Made by a program: the position numbers and the translations under genes | In this document: positions 49,864 through 58,756 of the stretch, piece after piece | Layout of the letters: each line of letters starts with the position of its first letter | Numbering within the stretch: position 1 is the stretch's first letter | Notes under the pieces: model-generated | Databases searched by the model: none | Seen by the model: only the letters and a program-made list of their open reading frames with translations | What the model was told of the DNA's origin: nothing | Origin: Streptomyces sp. ISL-98 | GTDB lineage: Bacteria > Actinomycetota > Actinomycetes > Streptomycetales > Streptomycetaceae | Length of the DNA: 64,000 nt | Reading direction: 5' to 3' | Assembly (NCBI RefSeq): GCF_018614055.1 | Contig: NZ_JAGGPB010000004.1 | Location: forward strand, 248,001 to 312,000

Positions 49864-51408
49864 TCAAACGGCCCGCAGATCCGCGCGCAGTTCCTGCCGC
49901 GAAGCCCGCTCCCACACCTCCGGCAGCTCCCGCTCGCGCGCGGCGGCGTCCGCCTCCTCCTGTCCGTACATAAGTCCCCAGGTGAACGCCGTCTCGCCCG
50001 CCGCGTGCGCCTGTACCGCCAGGTTTCGCAGGGCGTCGCGGGCCACGACGCTGTCCTGGTGATCGCCCAGTACGGTCTGGACGGCCTTCATGCGCTTCGC
50101 GAAACGTTTCGCCGGCTTGCCCAGCGCCGGGCAGGCCGCCTCCGCCGCATACCGGGCGCGCTTGGCGGCCTTGCGGGCCTCGTGCATGGCCAGGTCGCGG
50201 TCGTGGCCGGGCGGGACCGACAGTGCGTGCTCCACGCGGGCGGCCAGGCGGGCGTAGTCCCGGAGGACCGCCTTGGGGATCAGCTTCGCGGCCGGTCGCG
50301 CCGCAGCCGGGAGAAGCGGCGGGTCGGCCAGCAGGGCGTGCAGGGTCGTGAGCAGGTCCAGGTGGCGCCGGCTGTCGAGTACGGCGATGCTCTTGCGGCG
50401 CGATCCGGTGCGGCGGGACACGGACCGCAGGCGGCCGCGCACCGGGCCGAGGAGGAGGGGCCTGGGGAGGGCGGCGATGCGGGTCTGGAGGCGGTCGTTC
50501 AGGACCTCGTGGTCGCGGTCGACGCCCAGCTCCCCGGCCAGCCACTTGAGTTCCTCGGCGATCGGGTCGGTGACGGTCCGGTCGAGGACTTTCTTGTACG
50601 TACGCAATGCGCTGCGCAGGCGGCGGGTGGCGACGCGCAGCTGGTGCACGGAGTCGGGCAGGTCGCGCCGTACAGCGGGGTCGTACGCGACGATGGCGTC
50701 GACCTGCTCGCGGAGGTACGCGAGGACATGGTCGCCCGCGGTGTCGGGCGCGGTCTTCCGCTGCTTCTTCTCCTTCTCCGGCTTCGGCCCTGGCGCCGTG
50801 TCCGCCAGGGCCCTGGCCAGCTTGGACGCCGAGGATGCCCGGCGCACGCCCGCCTTGCGGAGTCTCTTCTCCACGGCGTCGAGGAAGGCGGGGTCGCCGC
50901 CGTCGGCGAGTTCGACCTCGATCTCGGTCCAGCGGGCCGTGCCGCCGTCCCCGTCGAGCCGCTCCGCGGTGACGGAGTCGACGCTGACCTCGGCGAGCAG
51001 TTCACCGCGCGCGTCGAGGAGGTGGCGGACGTCGCGGGAGGAGAGGAGCCGTACGACGGGGACGACGAGGTCGTCGCGGGTGCGGGAGCGGATCAGGCCC
51101 GCCAGCGAGCGCGGGATCGCGTCGGCCAGCGGGGCGCGGATCTCGTCGCGTACGTCCGGGGAGACCGGAAGCTTGAGGTGCCAGCCGGCGTCGTCGCCGC
51201 CGGTGCGGCGGCGCAGGGTGATGGAGTCGGCGGCGAGCCGCAGGTCGTGCGTGTCGTAGTAGACGGCGTCGAGTTCCGCGACGCCCTTGTCCGGAACGGA
51301 CGAGACCCCGGCCACCCTGGTCAGGTCGGGCAACGGGGTCTCGCCGGTGGCCCGGGCCTCGGCATCGGCTTCGTACTTCCGCTCGATCTCGCGCTTAGTG
51401 TCCGCCAT
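49864..51408 (-). CDS. CYTH-CHAD domain protein
   Basis: 514 residues. N-terminal CYTH (triphosphate tunnel) domain, ~1-200, with the signature EIERKYE at residues 6-12 and acidic/basic tunnel strands (SITLRRRTGGDDAGWHLKLP). C-terminal CHAD domain, ~225-500, rich in conserved His and basic residues (VHQLRVATRRLRSALRTYKK, MHEARKAAKRARYAAEAA). Such proteins bind or hydrolyse inorganic polyphosphate or triphosphates. ATG at 51408. It stands 53 bp downstream of rodA on the same strand, so read-through from the mre operon is possible. Confidence 0.93.
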   Translation of the reverse strand: MADTKREIERKYEADAEARATGETPLPDLTRVAGVSSVPDKGVAELDAVYYDTHDLRLAADSITLRRRTGGDDAGWHLKLPVSPDVRDEIRAPLADAIPRSLAGLIRSRTRDDLVVPVVRLLSSRDVRHLLDARGELLAEVSVDSVTAERLDGDGGTARWTEIEVELADGGDPAFLDAVEKRLRKAGVRRASSASKLARALADTAPGPKPEKEKKQRKTAPDTAGDHVLAYLREQVDAIVAYDPAVRRDLPDSVHQLRVATRRLRSALRTYKKVLDRTVTDPIAEELKWLAGELGVDRDHEVLNDRLQTRIAALPRPLLLGPVRGRLRSVSRRTGSRRKSIAVLDSRRHLDLLTTLHALLADPPLLPAAARPAAKLIPKAVLRDYARLAARVEHALSVPPGHDRDLAMHEARKAAKRARYAAEAACPALGKPAKRFAKRMKAVQTVLGDHQDSVVARDALRNLAVQAHAAGETAFTWGLMYGQEEADAAARERELPEVWERASRQELRADLRAV

Positions 51409-51461
51409 GTACCGAATCTAGACGCGAATCGGGCATCCGTGCAGGGGGCAGGGGCCGGGAC

Positions 51462-52661
51462 CTACGCCGACAGCGGGCGCTGCACTCTGATCGACTGGAG
51501 CAGTCCGATCGCGACCCAGACCGCGAACATCGACGACCCGCCGTACGAGACGAACGGCAGCGGCAGGCCCGCCACCGGCATGATGCCCAGCGTCATGCCG
51601 ATGTTCTCGAAGGACTGGAAGGCGAACCAGGCGATGATGCCGCCGGCGACGATCGTGCCGTAGAGCTCGGTCGTCTCGCGCGCGATGCGGCACGCACGCC
51701 ACAGCACCACGCCCAGCAGCAGCAGGATCAGCCCGGCGCCGACGAAGCCGAGCTCTTCGCCGGCGACGGTGAAGACGAAGTCGGTCTGCTGTTCGGGGAC
51801 GAACTGTCCCGTGGTCTGGCTGCCCTTGAAGAGGCCGGTGCCTGTGAGGCCGCCGGAGCCGATCGCGATGCGCGCCTGGTTGGTGTTGTAGCCGACGCCC
51901 GCCGGGTCGAGTTCCGGGTTGGCGAAGGCGGCGAAGCGGTTGATCTGGTACTCGTCGAGCAGGCCGAGCTGCCAGACGAGGACCGCGCCGAACCCGCCCG
52001 TGCCGAGCAGGCCGAGCACCCAGCGGTTGGACGCGCCGGAGGCGAGCAGCACGCCGAGGATGATCACCGCGATGACCATGACCGAGCCGAGGTCGGGCAT
52101 GAGCATGATGACGACGATCGGTACGACGGAGAGGCCGAGCGCCTTGACGACCGTGCGGTGGTCCGGATGCAGCTGGTCGCCCGCGTCGACGCGGGCCGCG
52201 AGCAGCATCGCCATGACCAGGATGATCGTGATCTTGGTGAACTCGGAGGGCTGGAGGGAGAATCCGCCGCCGAGCACGATCCACGCGTGCGCGCCGTTGA
52301 CAGTCGCGCCGAGCGGGGTGAGTACGGCCAGGACCAGCACCACGGACAGGCCGTACAGGACGGGGACCGCGCCGCGCAGGGTGCGGTGTCCCAGCCAGAT
52401 GGTGCCGATCATCAGGGCGAGACCGATACCGGTGTTGAGGATGTGCCTGACGAGGAAGTACGACGGGTCGCCGTGGTTGAGCGAGTCGCGGCCGCGGGTC
52501 GCGGACCAGACGAGCAGCGCGCCGAGGACGGACAGCGCGAGCGCCGACCAGAGCAGCGGCCAGTCGAGCCTGCGCAGCATGGAGTCGCGGGCGGTGAGCC
52601 TGGCGAGTGCGCCGCGGTCGGGGGTGTACCGCTGGACGGAGAAACCGTGAGGGCCGGCCAT
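51462..52661 (-). CDS. rodA: RodA/FtsW-family glycosyltransferase (Sfr-like)
   Basis: Peptidoglycan polymerase of the SEDS family, partner of the class B PBP encoded just upstream. 399 residues with about ten membrane helices. Family blocks: WIVLGGGFSLQPSEFTKITI, MPDLGSVMVIAVIILGVLLA, FVPEQQTDFVFTVAGEELGF (with the catalytic Asp) and PLPFVSYGGSSMFAVWVAIG. Its ATG overlaps the pbp2 stop by one base (TGATG). It corresponds to sfr in the S. coelicolor mre cluster and acts in spore-wall synthesis. Confidence 0.95.
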   Translation of the reverse strand: MAGPHGFSVQRYTPDRGALARLTARDSMLRRLDWPLLWSALALSVLGALLVWSATRGRDSLNHGDPSYFLVRHILNTGIGLALMIGTIWLGHRTLRGAVPVLYGLSVVLVLAVLTPLGATVNGAHAWIVLGGGFSLQPSEFTKITIILVMAMLLAARVDAGDQLHPDHRTVVKALGLSVVPIVVIMLMPDLGSVMVIAVIILGVLLASGASNRWVLGLLGTGGFGAVLVWQLGLLDEYQINRFAAFANPELDPAGVGYNTNQARIAIGSGGLTGTGLFKGSQTTGQFVPEQQTDFVFTVAGEELGFVGAGLILLLLGVVLWRACRIARETTELYGTIVAGGIIAWFAFQSFENIGMTLGIMPVAGLPLPFVSYGGSSMFAVWVAIGLLQSIRVQRPLSA

Positions 52662-54829
52662 CAGTCGCCACTCCTGCCGATAGCGATCTGCTTGTCCGCG
52701 GCCGGGTCCTTGGGCTTCTCGGGTACGTACGGCCTGATCTCCGGGGCGTCGATGGAGCCGTCCGTATCGATCTTCGGGAGGGCCTTCTGCGGCTTGGGGA
52801 GCAGGGCCTTCTTCGGGTTGATCTCGCCGTCGTCACTGACGCCGTAGAGGGCGTCGTAGATGTTGCGTACGGCGGGGCCGGAGGCGCCGGAGCCCGTACC
52901 ACCCTGGGAGATCGTCATGACGATCGTGTAGTCGTCGGTGTAGGTCGCGAACCACGAGGTGGTCTGCTTGCCGTAGACCTGGGCGGTGCCGGTCTTGGCC
53001 CGCATCGGGATCTTGTCCTGCGGCCAGCCGCCGAACCGCCAGGCGGCGGTGCCGCCGGGCTCGACGACGGAGCGCAGGCCCTTGTCGAGGTCTCGAATGG
53101 TTTCGGCGTCGACCGGCAGCTTGCTGTGGGCCTTGGGCTTGATCTCCTCGATCCTCTTGCCGTCGGGGCTGATCACGGCCTTGCCGATGGTGGGGTTGTA
53201 GAGGGTGCCGCCGTTGCTGATGGCGGAGTAGGCGGTGGCCAGCTGAATGGGGGTGATGAGAACGTCGCCCTGGCCGATGGCGAAGTTGATGCTGTCAAAG
53301 GCCTTCAGCTGGTTGCCTTCGAGGCAGCTCTCGTAGGCAATCTTCTCGACGTAGGTGCCGCCCTTCTTGCCCTGCTTGCACCAGGCGTCCTTGTTGGCTT
53401 CCCAGAAGTTCTGCTTCCACTTGCGGTCGGGGATGCGGCCCTTGACCTCATTCGGCAGGTCGATGCCGGTCTCGCCACCGAATCCGAAGTCATGGGCGGT
53501 CCGGTAGAACCAGTCGTGGGCGTTCTTCTTCGGCTTTATGCCGCCGTCACGCTTCCACTCCTCGTGGCCGAGACGGTAGAAGACGGTGTTGCAGGAGAAC
53601 TTGAGGGCGTCACCGAGGGAGATGGGGCCGTGCCCCTTGGACTCGAAGTTCGCGAAGCTCCGGTTGCCCATGCTGTAGGAACTGCTGCAGTTGTAGCGGT
53701 TGTCGAAGGGGTGGCCGGCCCGCACGGCCGCGCTCGCCGACACCACCTTGAAGACTGAGCCGGCGGGTGCCTGGCCCTGGATGGACCGGTTGAGCAGCGG
53801 GTAGTTGGAGTTCTTGTCGGTGAGCCTGGCGTACTCCTTGCCGGAGATGCCGCCGATCCAGGCGTTGGGGTCGTAGTCGGGCTGGGAGGCCATCGAGACG
53901 ACGCGGCCGGTCTTGGACTCCATGACGACGACGGCGCCCGCGTCGGCCTCGTACTTGCGGCCGGTGATCTTGTCGGTCTCCTTCCGGACGGTTTTCATCG
54001 CCTGGTGGAGCTCGTACTCGGCGACGGCCTGGACCCGGGCGTCGAGGCTGGTGACGACGCTGGAGCCGGGCTCCGCCGGGTCGTTCTCCGCCTCGCCCAT
54101 GACGCGGCCGAGGTTGTCGACCTCGTAGCGGGTGACGCCGGCCTTGCCGCGCAGTTCCTTGTCGTACGTACGCTCAAGTCCGGAGCGGCCGACCATGTCG
54201 GAGCGCAGGTACGGCGACGGGCCGTCCTTCGCCTTCTCGATCTCCTCGTCGGTGACCGGCGAGAGGTAGCCGAGGACCTGGGCGGTCTTGGCCTTGCCCG
54301 GGGCGGTGTAGCGGCGTACGGCGGTGGGCTCTGCGGTGATGCCGGGGAAGTCCTCGGCGCGCTCGCGGATCTGGAGGGCCTGCTTGGTGGTGGCCTCGTC
54401 GGTGACGGGGATCGGCTGGTAGGGCGAGCCGTTCCAGCAGGGCTGGGGGGTCTTGGAGTCGCAGAGCCTGACCTTGTACGCGACGTCCTTCGGCTTCATG
54501 CCGAGGACTTGGGCGAGGCGGGCCAGTACGGCCTTGCCGTCGTCCTTCATCTTCATCAGCTCGGTGCGGCTGGCGGAGACGACGAGGCGGGTCTCGTTGT
54601 CGGCGAGCGGCACGCCGCGGGCGTCGAGGATCGAGCCGCGGACGGCGGGCTGGACGACCTGCTGGACGCCGTTGCTGGCGGCTTCGGCGGTGTACTCGTC
54701 GCCGTTGCGGATCTGGATGTACCAGAGGCGGCCGCCGAGGGTCAGGAGGAGCGAGAAGACGAGGACCTGGATGATGATGAGCCGGATCTGGACCCGGGGG
54801 GTCCGGCCGGTCTCGGGGATGTTACTCAC
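52661..54829 (-). CDS. pbp2: Penicillin-binding protein 2 (class B transpeptidase)
   Basis: Monofunctional transpeptidase that cross-links glycan made by RodA. 722 residues from the GTG at 54829 (an ATG-like GTG 4 codons upstream is the alternative). One N-terminal membrane helix (IIIQVLVFSLLLTLGGRLWY), a dimerisation domain with RGSILDARGVPLA, then the transpeptidase domain with SxxK in PAGSVFKV (~357), SxN in FSCNTVFY and KTG in MRAKTGTAQVYG (~611). In S. coelicolor this gene belongs to the mreBCD-pbp2-sfr cluster needed for thick spore walls. Confidence 0.95.
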   Translation of the reverse strand: MSNIPETGRTPRVQIRLIIIQVLVFSLLLTLGGRLWYIQIRNGDEYTAEAASNGVQQVVQPAVRGSILDARGVPLADNETRLVVSASRTELMKMKDDGKAVLARLAQVLGMKPKDVAYKVRLCDSKTPQPCWNGSPYQPIPVTDEATTKQALQIRERAEDFPGITAEPTAVRRYTAPGKAKTAQVLGYLSPVTDEEIEKAKDGPSPYLRSDMVGRSGLERTYDKELRGKAGVTRYEVDNLGRVMGEAENDPAEPGSSVVTSLDARVQAVAEYELHQAMKTVRKETDKITGRKYEADAGAVVVMESKTGRVVSMASQPDYDPNAWIGGISGKEYARLTDKNSNYPLLNRSIQGQAPAGSVFKVVSASAAVRAGHPFDNRYNCSSSYSMGNRSFANFESKGHGPISLGDALKFSCNTVFYRLGHEEWKRDGGIKPKKNAHDWFYRTAHDFGFGGETGIDLPNEVKGRIPDRKWKQNFWEANKDAWCKQGKKGGTYVEKIAYESCLEGNQLKAFDSINFAIGQGDVLITPIQLATAYSAISNGGTLYNPTIGKAVISPDGKRIEEIKPKAHSKLPVDAETIRDLDKGLRSVVEPGGTAAWRFGGWPQDKIPMRAKTGTAQVYGKQTTSWFATYTDDYTIVMTISQGGTGSGASGPAVRNIYDALYGVSDDGEINPKKALLPKPQKALPKIDTDGSIDAPEIRPYVPEKPKDPAADKQIAIGRSGD

Positions 54830-54886
54830 GTGGCCCCCCACAGAATGTCCGGCCGGGGGCCTGGGGCCCCCCGGAGAAACGCAGCC

Positions 54887-55555
54887 TCACAGGCGCTTGA
54901 CCCCCTTGATACGTCCGGCCTTTGCCGCCCGCGAGCGTGCGGCCCTGATGCGCAGTCCGCCGCCCTGGCTGCCGATGCGCAGCCCGGTGCCCGAGGAGAG
55001 CCAGCCGGTGGCGACGTCATTGCCCTGGCTGCTCTGGGTGTCGGCGAGCGGATCGTTCTCCGCGCGTCTCGCCAGCGCCATGACCAGCGGCACCACGAAC
55101 GGGGCGAGCAGCAGGTCGTACAGCGCGGAGGTGAACAGCAGCCAGCCGATGCCCACATGGCGGGCCGCGGTGTCGCCGACGAGGGCGCCCACTCCGGCGT
55201 ACAGCATGGTGGAGGCGAGGGCGGCCACGACGACCGCGACCATCGGGCCCGAGGCGGACCTGAGCTGGCCGCTCTCCGGCTTGGCGAGGCCCGCGAGGTA
55301 GCCGATGACGCACAGGACGAGGGCGTAGCGGCCGACGGCGTGGTCGGCGGGCGGGGCCAGGTCGGCGAGGAGGCCCGCGCCGAAACCGATGAGGGCGCCG
55401 CTGACATGGCCGTACACGAAGGCGAGTCCGAGGACGGTGAGGAGCATTATGTCCGGGACGGCGCCGGGGAGTTGGAGCCTGGCGAGGACGCTGACCTGGA
55501 CGACCAGGGCGACGACCACCAGGGTGGTCGAGAGCAGCATCCGGTTGAAGCGCAT
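54887..55555 (-). CDS. mreD: Rod-shape-determining protein MreD
   Basis: 222-residue integral membrane protein with five or six helices (LLSTTLVVVALVVQVSVLAR, VYGHVSGALIGFGAGLLADL) and a basic C-terminal tail. PDIMLLTVLGLAFVYGHVSG and DLAPPADHAVGRYALVLCVI are MreD family features. It lies 12 bp after mreC and 57 bp before pbp2, bridging MreB/MreC to the wall enzymes. Confidence 0.92.
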   Translation of the reverse strand: MRFNRMLLSTTLVVVALVVQVSVLARLQLPGAVPDIMLLTVLGLAFVYGHVSGALIGFGAGLLADLAPPADHAVGRYALVLCVIGYLAGLAKPESGQLRSASGPMVAVVVAALASTMLYAGVGALVGDTAARHVGIGWLLFTSALYDLLLAPFVVPLVMALARRAENDPLADTQSSQGNDVATGWLSSGTGLRIGSQGGGLRIRAARSRAAKAGRIKGVKRL

Positions 55556-55567
55556 GAAGTTCAGCTC

Positions 55568-56503
55568 CTACTGGGTGCCGTCGGCGGGGGGCGCCGAGGG
55601 GGTGACCGTGACGGTGACCGTGGGTGTGGGCTTGGGGCCGGCGGGCTTGGCCGGCAGCACCGTGTCGCGCGGGTCCTGGCGGGGCGCTTCGACGACGACG
55701 CCGACGATGTCGAGCTTGCTGAAGCCGACGTACGGGCGGACGTAGACGGTGCGGGTGAGGTCGCCGCCGGACGGGTCGACGCGGGTGACCTGGCCGACGG
55801 GGACGCCCGGCACGAACGGCTTGGACGCCTGCGAGCCGAAGGTGACGAGGCGGTCGCCGGCCTTGACCTTGGCCTTGCCGTTGAGCATCTGCACGGCGAG
55901 CGGGCGGTCGCCGTGGCCGGTGGCGAAGCCGAGTTCGTCGGTCTTCTCCAGGCGGGTGCCGACGGTGAAGTCGGGGTCGTTGGCGAGCAGCACGGTCGCG
56001 GTGTCCGGGCCCACGGTGGTGATGCGGCCGACGAGTCCGTCGCCGTTGAGTACGGTCATGTCCCGCTTGAGGCCGTCGTTGCGGCCGGCGTCGATGGTGA
56101 CGGTCCAGGAGAAGCCCTGGGCCGCTCCTATCGCGATGACCTCGGCGCCCTTGATGCCGTACCGGCCGGCGCCCGCTGTCTTGAGCATCTTGTCGAGCTG
56201 GCGTACGCGGCTGCGGTTGCGGTCGTCGCTGCCGAGCTTCTGCTTCAGTGCGGCGTTCTCGCGCTCAAGGACGGCGAGGCGGTCGTGCCGCTCACCGGAG
56301 TCCCTTATGGCGCCAACGGCGTTGCCGATCGGGTCGACAGCTGCGGCGACCCCGTTCTCCACCGGTCCGAAGACGGTGGCGGCGGCTTGCCTCGCGCCGT
56401 CTACCGGTGACTCCTCGCCGCCGCGGATATCCACCGTAATCAGTGCGAATGCGATGGCGATCAGCAGCACCAGGAGCAGCCGGCTCTCTCGTGTGTCCCT
56501 CAC
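55568..56503 (-). CDS. mreC: Rod-shape-determining protein MreC
   Basis: 311 residues: short cytosolic start, one membrane helix (RLLLVLLIAIAFALITVDIR, ~8-27), a coiled coil (RHDRLAVLERENAALKQKLG, ~72-91) and a beta-barrel domain (VIAIGAAQGFSWTVTIDAGR, ~125-145, TVLLANDPDFTVGTRL). The last ~45 residues are a Pro/Thr tail. GTG at 56503. The 100-bp gap after mreB could hold a second promoter. It organises PBP2/RodA outside the membrane. Confidence 0.94.
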   Translation of the reverse strand: MRDTRESRLLLVLLIAIAFALITVDIRGGEESPVDGARQAAATVFGPVENGVAAAVDPIGNAVGAIRDSGERHDRLAVLERENAALKQKLGSDDRNRSRVRQLDKMLKTAGAGRYGIKGAEVIAIGAAQGFSWTVTIDAGRNDGLKRDMTVLNGDGLVGRITTVGPDTATVLLANDPDFTVGTRLEKTDELGFATGHGDRPLAVQMLNGKAKVKAGDRLVTFGSQASKPFVPGVPVGQVTRVDPSGGDLTRTVYVRPYVGFSKLDIVGVVVEAPRQDPRDTVLPAKPAGPKPTPTVTVTVTPSAPPADGTQ

Positions 56504-56603
56504 GTGCGGCGGCCGTGCCTTCCTCGTCGGAATACCTATGCCTGTATATCAACGATCCGCCGCACGAGTTGGGAGGCCTCGTACGGCGGATTCATTGAGC
56601 CGG

Positions 56604-57623
56604 TCATCTGCGGGGCTGGGCGTCCAGTACCTGCTGGAGCGCCTCGAACTCCTCGACGCACTTGCCGGACCCGAGCGCGACGGAGTCCAGCGGGTCCTCG
56701 GCGATGTGGATCGGCATGCCGGTCTCGCGGCGCAGCCGCTCGTCGAGGCCGCGGAGCAGTGCGCCGCCGCCGGTGAGGACGATGCCGCGGTCCATGACGT
56801 CGCCGGAGAGCTCGGGCGGGCACTTGTCGAGCGTGGTCTTCACCGCGTCGACGATCGCGTTGACCGGCTCCTCGATGGCCTTGCGGACCTCGGCGGCGGA
56901 GATGACGACGGTCTTGGGCAGGCCCGAGACGAGGTCACGGCCGCGGATCTCGGTGTGCTCGTCCTTGTCGAGGTCGTACGCCGAACCGATGGTGATCTTG
57001 ATCTGCTCGGCGGTGCGCTCGCCGAGGAGGAGGGAGTACTCCTTCTTGATGTGCTGGATGATCGCGTTGTCCAGCTCGTCGCCGGCGACCCGGATGGACT
57101 GTGCTGTGACGATTCCTCCGAGCGAAATGACGGCGACCTCGGTGGTGCCGCCACCGATGTCCACGACCATGTTGCCGGTGGCCTCGTGGACCGGCAGGCC
57201 CGAGCCGATGGCCGCGGCCATGGGCTCCTCGATGATGTGCACCTGGCGGGCGCCGGCCTGCGTGGACGCCTCGATGACGGCGCGGCGCTCGACTCCGGTG
57301 ATGCCGGAGGGTACGCAGACGACGACGCGGGGGCGGGCCAGGTAGCGGCGCTTGTGGATCTTCAGGATGAAGTAGCGGAGCATCCGCTCCGTGATCTCGA
57401 AGTCGGCGATGACGCCGTCCTTCAGCGGTCGCACGGCCACGATGTTGCCGGGCGTACGGCCGATCATCTTCTTCGCCTCGGAACCGACCGCGAGAATTCC
57501 GCCCGTGTTGGTGTTGATGGCGACGACGGAGGGCTCGTTGAGCACGATCCCGCGACCCCTGACGTACACCAGCGTGTTGGCAGTCCCGAGGTCGATAGCC
57601 ATGTCACGGCCGATGAACGACAT
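56604..57623 (-). CDS. mreB: Actin-like protein MreB
   Basis: Bacterial actin that in Streptomyces is needed for spore-wall rather than tip growth. 339 residues from the ATG at 57623, chosen for AAGGGGAA just upstream; an ATG 7 codons earlier is possible. Phosphate 1 loop [19 protein letters not shown] (~7-25), phosphate 2 [18 protein letters not shown] and adenosine motif [17 protein letters not shown] are all intact. First gene of mreB-mreC-mreD-pbp2-rodA. The ~230 bp between the ndk terminator and mreB should contain its promoters. Confidence 0.97.
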   Translation of the reverse strand: MSFIGRDMAIDLGTANTLVYVRGRGIVLNEPSVVAINTNTGGILAVGSEAKKMIGRTPGNIVAVRPLKDGVIADFEITERMLRYFILKIHKRRYLARPRVVVCVPSGITGVERRAVIEASTQAGARQVHIIEEPMAAAIGSGLPVHEATGNMVVDIGGGTTEVAVISLGGIVTAQSIRVAGDELDNAIIQHIKKEYSLLLGERTAEQIKITIGSAYDLDKDEHTEIRGRDLVSGLPKTVVISAAEVRKAIEEPVNAIVDAVKTTLDKCPPELSGDVMDRGIVLTGGGALLRGLDERLRRETGMPIHIAEDPLDSVALGSGKCVEEFEALQQVLDAQPRR

Positions 57624-57850
57624 TGAGTTCCCCTTGTTCCCCATGAGGATGCGTCGGGCCTTCCCAAGCGGAGCGGTTGGCTTTTAGGACGGCGAAGTGA
57701 GTGGTGTGGGCGTGAGGCTTCATCGTAGTGCCGCCTGCACGGACACAGCGCGAGGGTCCTTCGCCATTGTGAGCGGAACACGTACCCGCCCCAGTAATGG
57801 TGACGTCGTGTCTGAGGGATGCGTTCCCTGCATCATCGTGCATATGCCGA

Positions 57851-57878
57851 GGGGCGACCGAATTACTTCGGTCGCCCC
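57851..57878 (-). terminator. ndk terminator
   Basis: GGGGCGACCGAA (57851-57862) pairs exactly with TTCGGTCGCCCC (57867-57878), 4-nt loop, 32 bp past the ndk stop. It separates ndk from mreB. Confidence 0.85.
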
Positions 57879-57909
57879 AGACCATGAGCTCTATATGGCT
57901 GACGTTATG

Positions 57910-58323
57910 TCAGGAAATGCCGGGGAAGAAAAGCTTCAGCTCTCGCTCTGCGGACTCCTCGGAGTCCGAGGCGTGGACGAGGTTCTCACGGACAATAGTC
58001 CCGAAATCACCACGAATGCTGCCAGGCGCGGCGGCAATCGGGTCAGTGGGGCCCGCCAACTGGCGTACGCCGTCGATGACGCGCTCGCCCTCGACGACGA
58101 GCGCGACGACCGGTCCCGAAGACATGAACTCGACGAGCGGCTCGTAGAAGGGGCGCCCGACGTGCTCGCCGTAGTGCTGCTCAAGGATCACCCGGTCCAG
58201 GCTGCGCATCTCCAGCGCGGTGATGGTCCAGTTCGCCTTGCGCTCGATGCGGCTGATGATCTCGCCGATCAGGCCGCGGCGTACGGCGTCGGGCTTGAGC
58301 AGGACGAGCGTGCGCTGGCTCAC
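57910..58323 (-). CDS. ndk: Nucleoside diphosphate kinase
   Basis: Balances nucleoside triphosphates by phosphate transfer through a histidine. 137 residues, the standard size. Substrate loop TLVLLKPDAVRRGLIGEI at the N-terminus and the active-site His in NLVHASDSEESAERE (~115-129). GTG at 58323 preceded by AAGGAG. It follows the DUF4233 and folC genes on the same strand. Confidence 0.97.
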   Translation of the reverse strand: MSQRTLVLLKPDAVRRGLIGEIISRIERKANWTITALEMRSLDRVILEQHYGEHVGRPFYEPLVEFMSSGPVVALVVEGERVIDGVRQLAGPTDPIAAAPGSIRGDFGTIVRENLVHASDSEESAERELKLFFPGIS

Positions 58324-58390
58324 GGTGCGGGCTCCTTCAAAACGTGGGTGCGGAAGTGCGAGAAGGCTACCCTGCGTGTCCGGTGACCGG

Positions 58391-58750
58391 TCACGCAGCG
58401 TCAGGCCCGGCGGATGCCTCCGCCTGCGCGGCCCATTTCGCCTTCGCCTCGTCGATCTGGCGGCCGTAGTGGATCGACGCCCACCACAGGCCCGCGAAGA
58501 CCGCGCCCAGGAAGAACATCGTCGGGACCACGAAGCCGCTGCCGATCAGCCCGATCTGGAGCGCCCAGCCGAGCTGGACCGCGCCGGGGCGGCCGAGCAT
58601 CCCGCAGAGCAGGACGGACAGCAGCATCCCGGCGCCGCAGACCGTCCAGACCGTGGTCATCGAGATGTCGTCGGACTTCATGGCGACCAGGCCGGCGAAG
58701 CCTATGACGAAAACTTCGCTGATCAGCGTGGATGCACAGAGCGTACGCAC
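58391..58750 (-). CDS. DUF4233 membrane protein
   Basis: 119-residue protein with four hydrophobic helices (LISEVFVIGFAGLVAM, WTVCGAGMLLSVLLCGML, IGLIGSGFVVPTMFFLGAVF), matching the DUF4233 family that almost always follows folC in actinobacteria. The C-terminus is a short charged helix. GTG start 6 bp after the folC stop, so coupled. Function unknown. Confidence 0.88.
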   Translation of the reverse strand: MRTLCASTLISEVFVIGFAGLVAMKSDDISMTTVWTVCGAGMLLSVLLCGMLGRPGAVQLGWALQIGLIGSGFVVPTMFFLGAVFAGLWWASIHYGRQIDEAKAKWAAQAEASAGPDAA

Positions 58751-58756
58751 AAGAAC